From the NCBI GenBank assembly GCA_002708005.1, contig PAOJ01000003.1, positions 35,675-44,087 of the forward strand: a stretch of DNA of 8,413 nt, written 5' to 3'. Under the pieces are notes generated by a model that saw only the letters and a program-made list of their open reading frames with translations, ran no database searches and was not told the DNA's origin. The translations under genes were made by a program, and so were the position numbers. Below, one piece after another: positions 7,096 through 8,413 of the stretch. This DNA comes from Verrucomicrobiales bacterium. GTDB taxonomy: Bacteria > Verrucomicrobiota > Verrucomicrobiia > Limisphaerales > UBA1096. How positions within the stretch are numbered: position 1 is the first letter of the stretch; each line of letters begins with the position of its first letter.

Positions 7096-7119
7096 TATTT
7101 ACAAGAACAATTGTAAATA
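7096..7119. repeat. 9-bp inverted repeat upstream of the modular secreted protein
   Basis: TATTTACAA (7096-7104) and TTGTAAATA (7111-7119) are perfect inverted copies around a GAACAA spacer, 38 bases before ATG 7158. A T-run follows (7120-7125), so it is formally a stem-loop plus T-tract. The stem has only one G-C pair and there is no upstream + strand gene to terminate. An operator-like dyad is the better reading. Confidence 0.45.
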
Positions 7120-7157
7120 TTTTTTGAATTACCGATTTTTTATAAACCCGAAATAAC

Positions 7158-8413
7158 ATGTTAAGAAAGTTAATCATTCTATGTTCGATTCTGACAATAC
7201 TGTTTGGAGTCGCTTCATCAAATCAAGCTGCAGTTAATAAAGGTGCCCTTCTAAAAGGAAATCAAACTGTTAAAGGCAACAACAACCTTAAAGGTGGAGG
7301 ATTGATATCTTGGAATACCTATTCCTCGGTGGATCCTAGTATCTTTAGTCACGATCTCTACTCGGAAAAGCTAACGGTCTTAAAAGCAGGCCACTACTTA
7401 ATAGCGGTAACACTTCCGATTGAATCGGCGGTAGGCCAACGTGCCACACAAAGAGCTCAACTTAGGGTCAATGGAGGTGCCAACGGCCATCTTTATTCTC
7501 TGGGGCAATCAAGTTACGCAAGAAATTCAGGAGGCCATACCGAGGGGTCATCTCACTTTGCAACGCTGATTTGGCTAGCAGCTGATTCTGTTCTTACTCT
7601 TGATGCTGTCGACATTGCAGGAAATGCAAATAACCGCTTCCTTCGCACAGCCACCCTTTACGCCGAAAAAGTGGAGGGAGATCGTAATGTATTTAATGCC
7701 ACTGCAACTAAGATTGAATCAGGGGAGAATCTAAATGTCGCTGAAGACACAGAAGGGCGCAATTTAATCTGGACTGGTAAAAGAATTAATAAAGCTTTTG
7801 GCTTTGTAAAGGCAACACCTGCACCTGAGATTACGCTCAAAGATGAAGGAAACTATCTTGTTTATGTTAACATCCCTCTTGAAGGGAGTGTGGGCCGAGG
7901 CTCAGTTGGCTTATCTGTTACATTGGACGAGGATATCGTGGATGGTGCTCGAGGCCAGCAAGGATATATCCGTAATTCAAATGGTCATACAACTTCATCA
8001 ATTCACTTTTCGGGTGTTATAAATGCAAGTGCTGGTTCAGTTTTAAGGGTAGAAACTGCTCAACTGGCAAAAGCTGGAACAATCAAAGTCCAAGGCGGCA
8101 AGGCTGCTTCGATATTCATCGAAAAATTAGATGACACAGGCTTATTTGCTGACGCCTTCACAACTACTGCTGCTGAGGAAAATGCGGAAAACCTTAACCC
8201 GAATGCAAAAACTGCACTGGCGCTGGATGGAGGTGCTGGATCAACGGAACCAGCATTGGATGAAGAGTATTACTCCAATGAAGGTGAAGCAGAAGAAAAG
8301 ATCGTAATAAAGAAAGCCGGTAATTATTTGCTTAATGTAAATGGAGTTTTCACAGGAGGAAGCTCCCGTGCTAACCCAAGGATTTCTGTTGAAGTAAATG
8401 GAAAAACAGTTTC
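7158..8413 (+). CDS. Large secreted protein of tandem jelly-roll-like modules (partial, runs off window)
   Basis: Open frame from ATG 7158 to the window edge (418 complete codons plus two bases, no stop). The N-terminus is a clear signal peptide: MLRK, a hydrophobic core to about residue 18, then SSNQA as probable signal peptidase I site near 24. The mature part repeats a beta-rich module of about 155 residues. Module cores start with AGHYLIAVTLP (77-87), EGNYLVYVNIP (230-240) and AGNYLLNVNGV (387-397), each followed by a strand of the (Q/G/R)xx-V-x-(V/L)NG type. Modules 1 and 2 also share ARNSGGHTEGSSHF / IRNSNGHTTSSIHF and end in a YAEKVEG / FIEKLDD strand. The strand pattern is reminiscent of C1q/TNF-like jelly rolls, but that is my reading of hydrophobic periodicity. 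No enzyme residues are recognisable, and an adhesin, matrix or carbohydrate-binding surface protein is plausible. Upstream sequence is AT-rich with no SD. The frame shows steady coding character throughout. Total length and C-terminal sorting signal lie outside the window. Confidence 0.82.
   Translation, partial: MLRKLIILCSILTILFGVASSNQAAVNKGALLKGNQTVKGNNNLKGGGLISWNTYSSVDPSIFSHDLYSEKLTVLKAGHYLIAVTLPIESAVGQRATQRAQLRVNGGANGHLYSLGQSSYARNSGGHTEGSSHFATLIWLAADSVLTLDAVDIAGNANNRFLRTATLYAEKVEGDRNVFNATATKIESGENLNVAEDTEGRNLIWTGKRINKAFGFVKATPAPEITLKDEGNYLVYVNIPLEGSVGRGSVGLSVTLDEDIVDGARGQQGYIRNSNGHTTSSIHFSGVINASAGSVLRVETAQLAKAGTIKVQGGKAASIFIEKLDDTGLFADAFTTTAAEENAENLNPNAKTALALDGGAGSTEPALDEEYYSNEGEAEEKIVIKKAGNYLLNVNGVFTGGSSRANPRISVEVNGKTV
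7296..7679 (+). repeat. Protein-level repeat module 1 of the secreted protein
   Basis: Encodes about residues 47-174, from GGLISWNTY to LYAEKVEG. It shares with module 2 the GxYL-x-x-(V)-x-(I/L)P strand, the (Y)xRNSxGHT loop and the final EK strand. The similarity is visible at protein level, not as DNA identity, so the copies are diverged. Confidence 0.6.
7719..8129 (+). repeat. Protein-level repeat module 2 of the secreted protein
   Basis: Encodes about residues 188-324, from SGENLNV to FIEKL. Its core strand begins about 153 residues after that of module 1. It has the fullest match to the module pattern: GNYLVYVNIPLEGSVGRG, GYIRNSNGHTTSSIHFSG and SAGSVLRVETAQL. A third copy starts at about 8178 (ENAENLN, then AGNYLLNV) and is cut by the window edge. 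Confidence 0.6.

Larger units (their letters stand above)
6937..7157. other. Divergent AT-rich intergenic region
   Basis: This 221-bp gap separates the divergent starts at 6936 (-) and 7158 (+) and must contain both promoters. Beyond the listed -10 candidate and repeats I find no small gene or RNA. For the + strand only a weak TTGCTT (7034-7039) with TGTAAT (7058-7063) pairing is visible, not strong enough to call. Confidence 0.6.

Overview
The window reads as a stretch of chromosome from an AT-rich bacterium of the PVC superphylum, most likely a marine or aquatic Verrucomicrobiota, less likely a planctomycete. The main reason is the first gene: a secreted protein with a DUF6797-like N-terminal region followed by a sorbosone/glucose-dehydrogenase-like beta-propeller, an architecture I know mainly from these phyla. 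None of the gene starts has a convincing Shine-Dalgarno sequence. The taxonomic call is inference. I see no rRNA, tRNA, CRISPR, insertion sequence or phage genes.

Layout. On the + strand at the left lies a tight three-gene block: the secreted propeller protein (22-2286), a polytopic membrane protein of unknown function (2283-3725, ATGA overlap with the first gene), and a fumarylacetoacetate-hydrolase-fold enzyme (3758-4615) that closely resembles 2-dehydro-3-deoxy-D-arabinonate dehydratase (KdaD). Converging on it from the - strand is a two-gene unit: an NADP-type aldehyde dehydrogenase of the 2-oxoglutarate semialdehyde (2,5-dioxovalerate) dehydrogenase type (6936-5359), then a polyprenol-phosphate mannose synthase-like glycosyltransferase (5357-4605), one base apart. 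The two units converge with an 11-bp overlap of coding sequence. A 221-bp AT-rich divergent intergenic region (6937-7157) holds a candidate promoter, an 8-bp direct repeat with 11-bp period and two inverted repeats. Rightward from 7158 runs the start of a large secreted protein made of tandem jelly-roll-like modules of about 155 residues. It is still open at the window edge.

How the genes may work together. The KdaD-like dehydratase and the aldehyde dehydrogenase catalyse consecutive steps: 2-keto-3-deoxy-pentonate to 2-oxoglutarate semialdehyde to 2-oxoglutarate. This is the lower half of the Weimberg-type oxidative pentose pathway. The secreted propeller protein and the membrane protein are translationally coupled and sit just upstream of the dehydratase. 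A reasonable but unproven model is that a sugar is oxidised or bound outside the cytoplasmic membrane, its product is imported, and it is fed into this pathway. The sugar-acid dehydratase that would link the two halves is not in the window. The glycosyltransferase and the modular secreted protein are probably surface or envelope functions with no clear link to the pathway.
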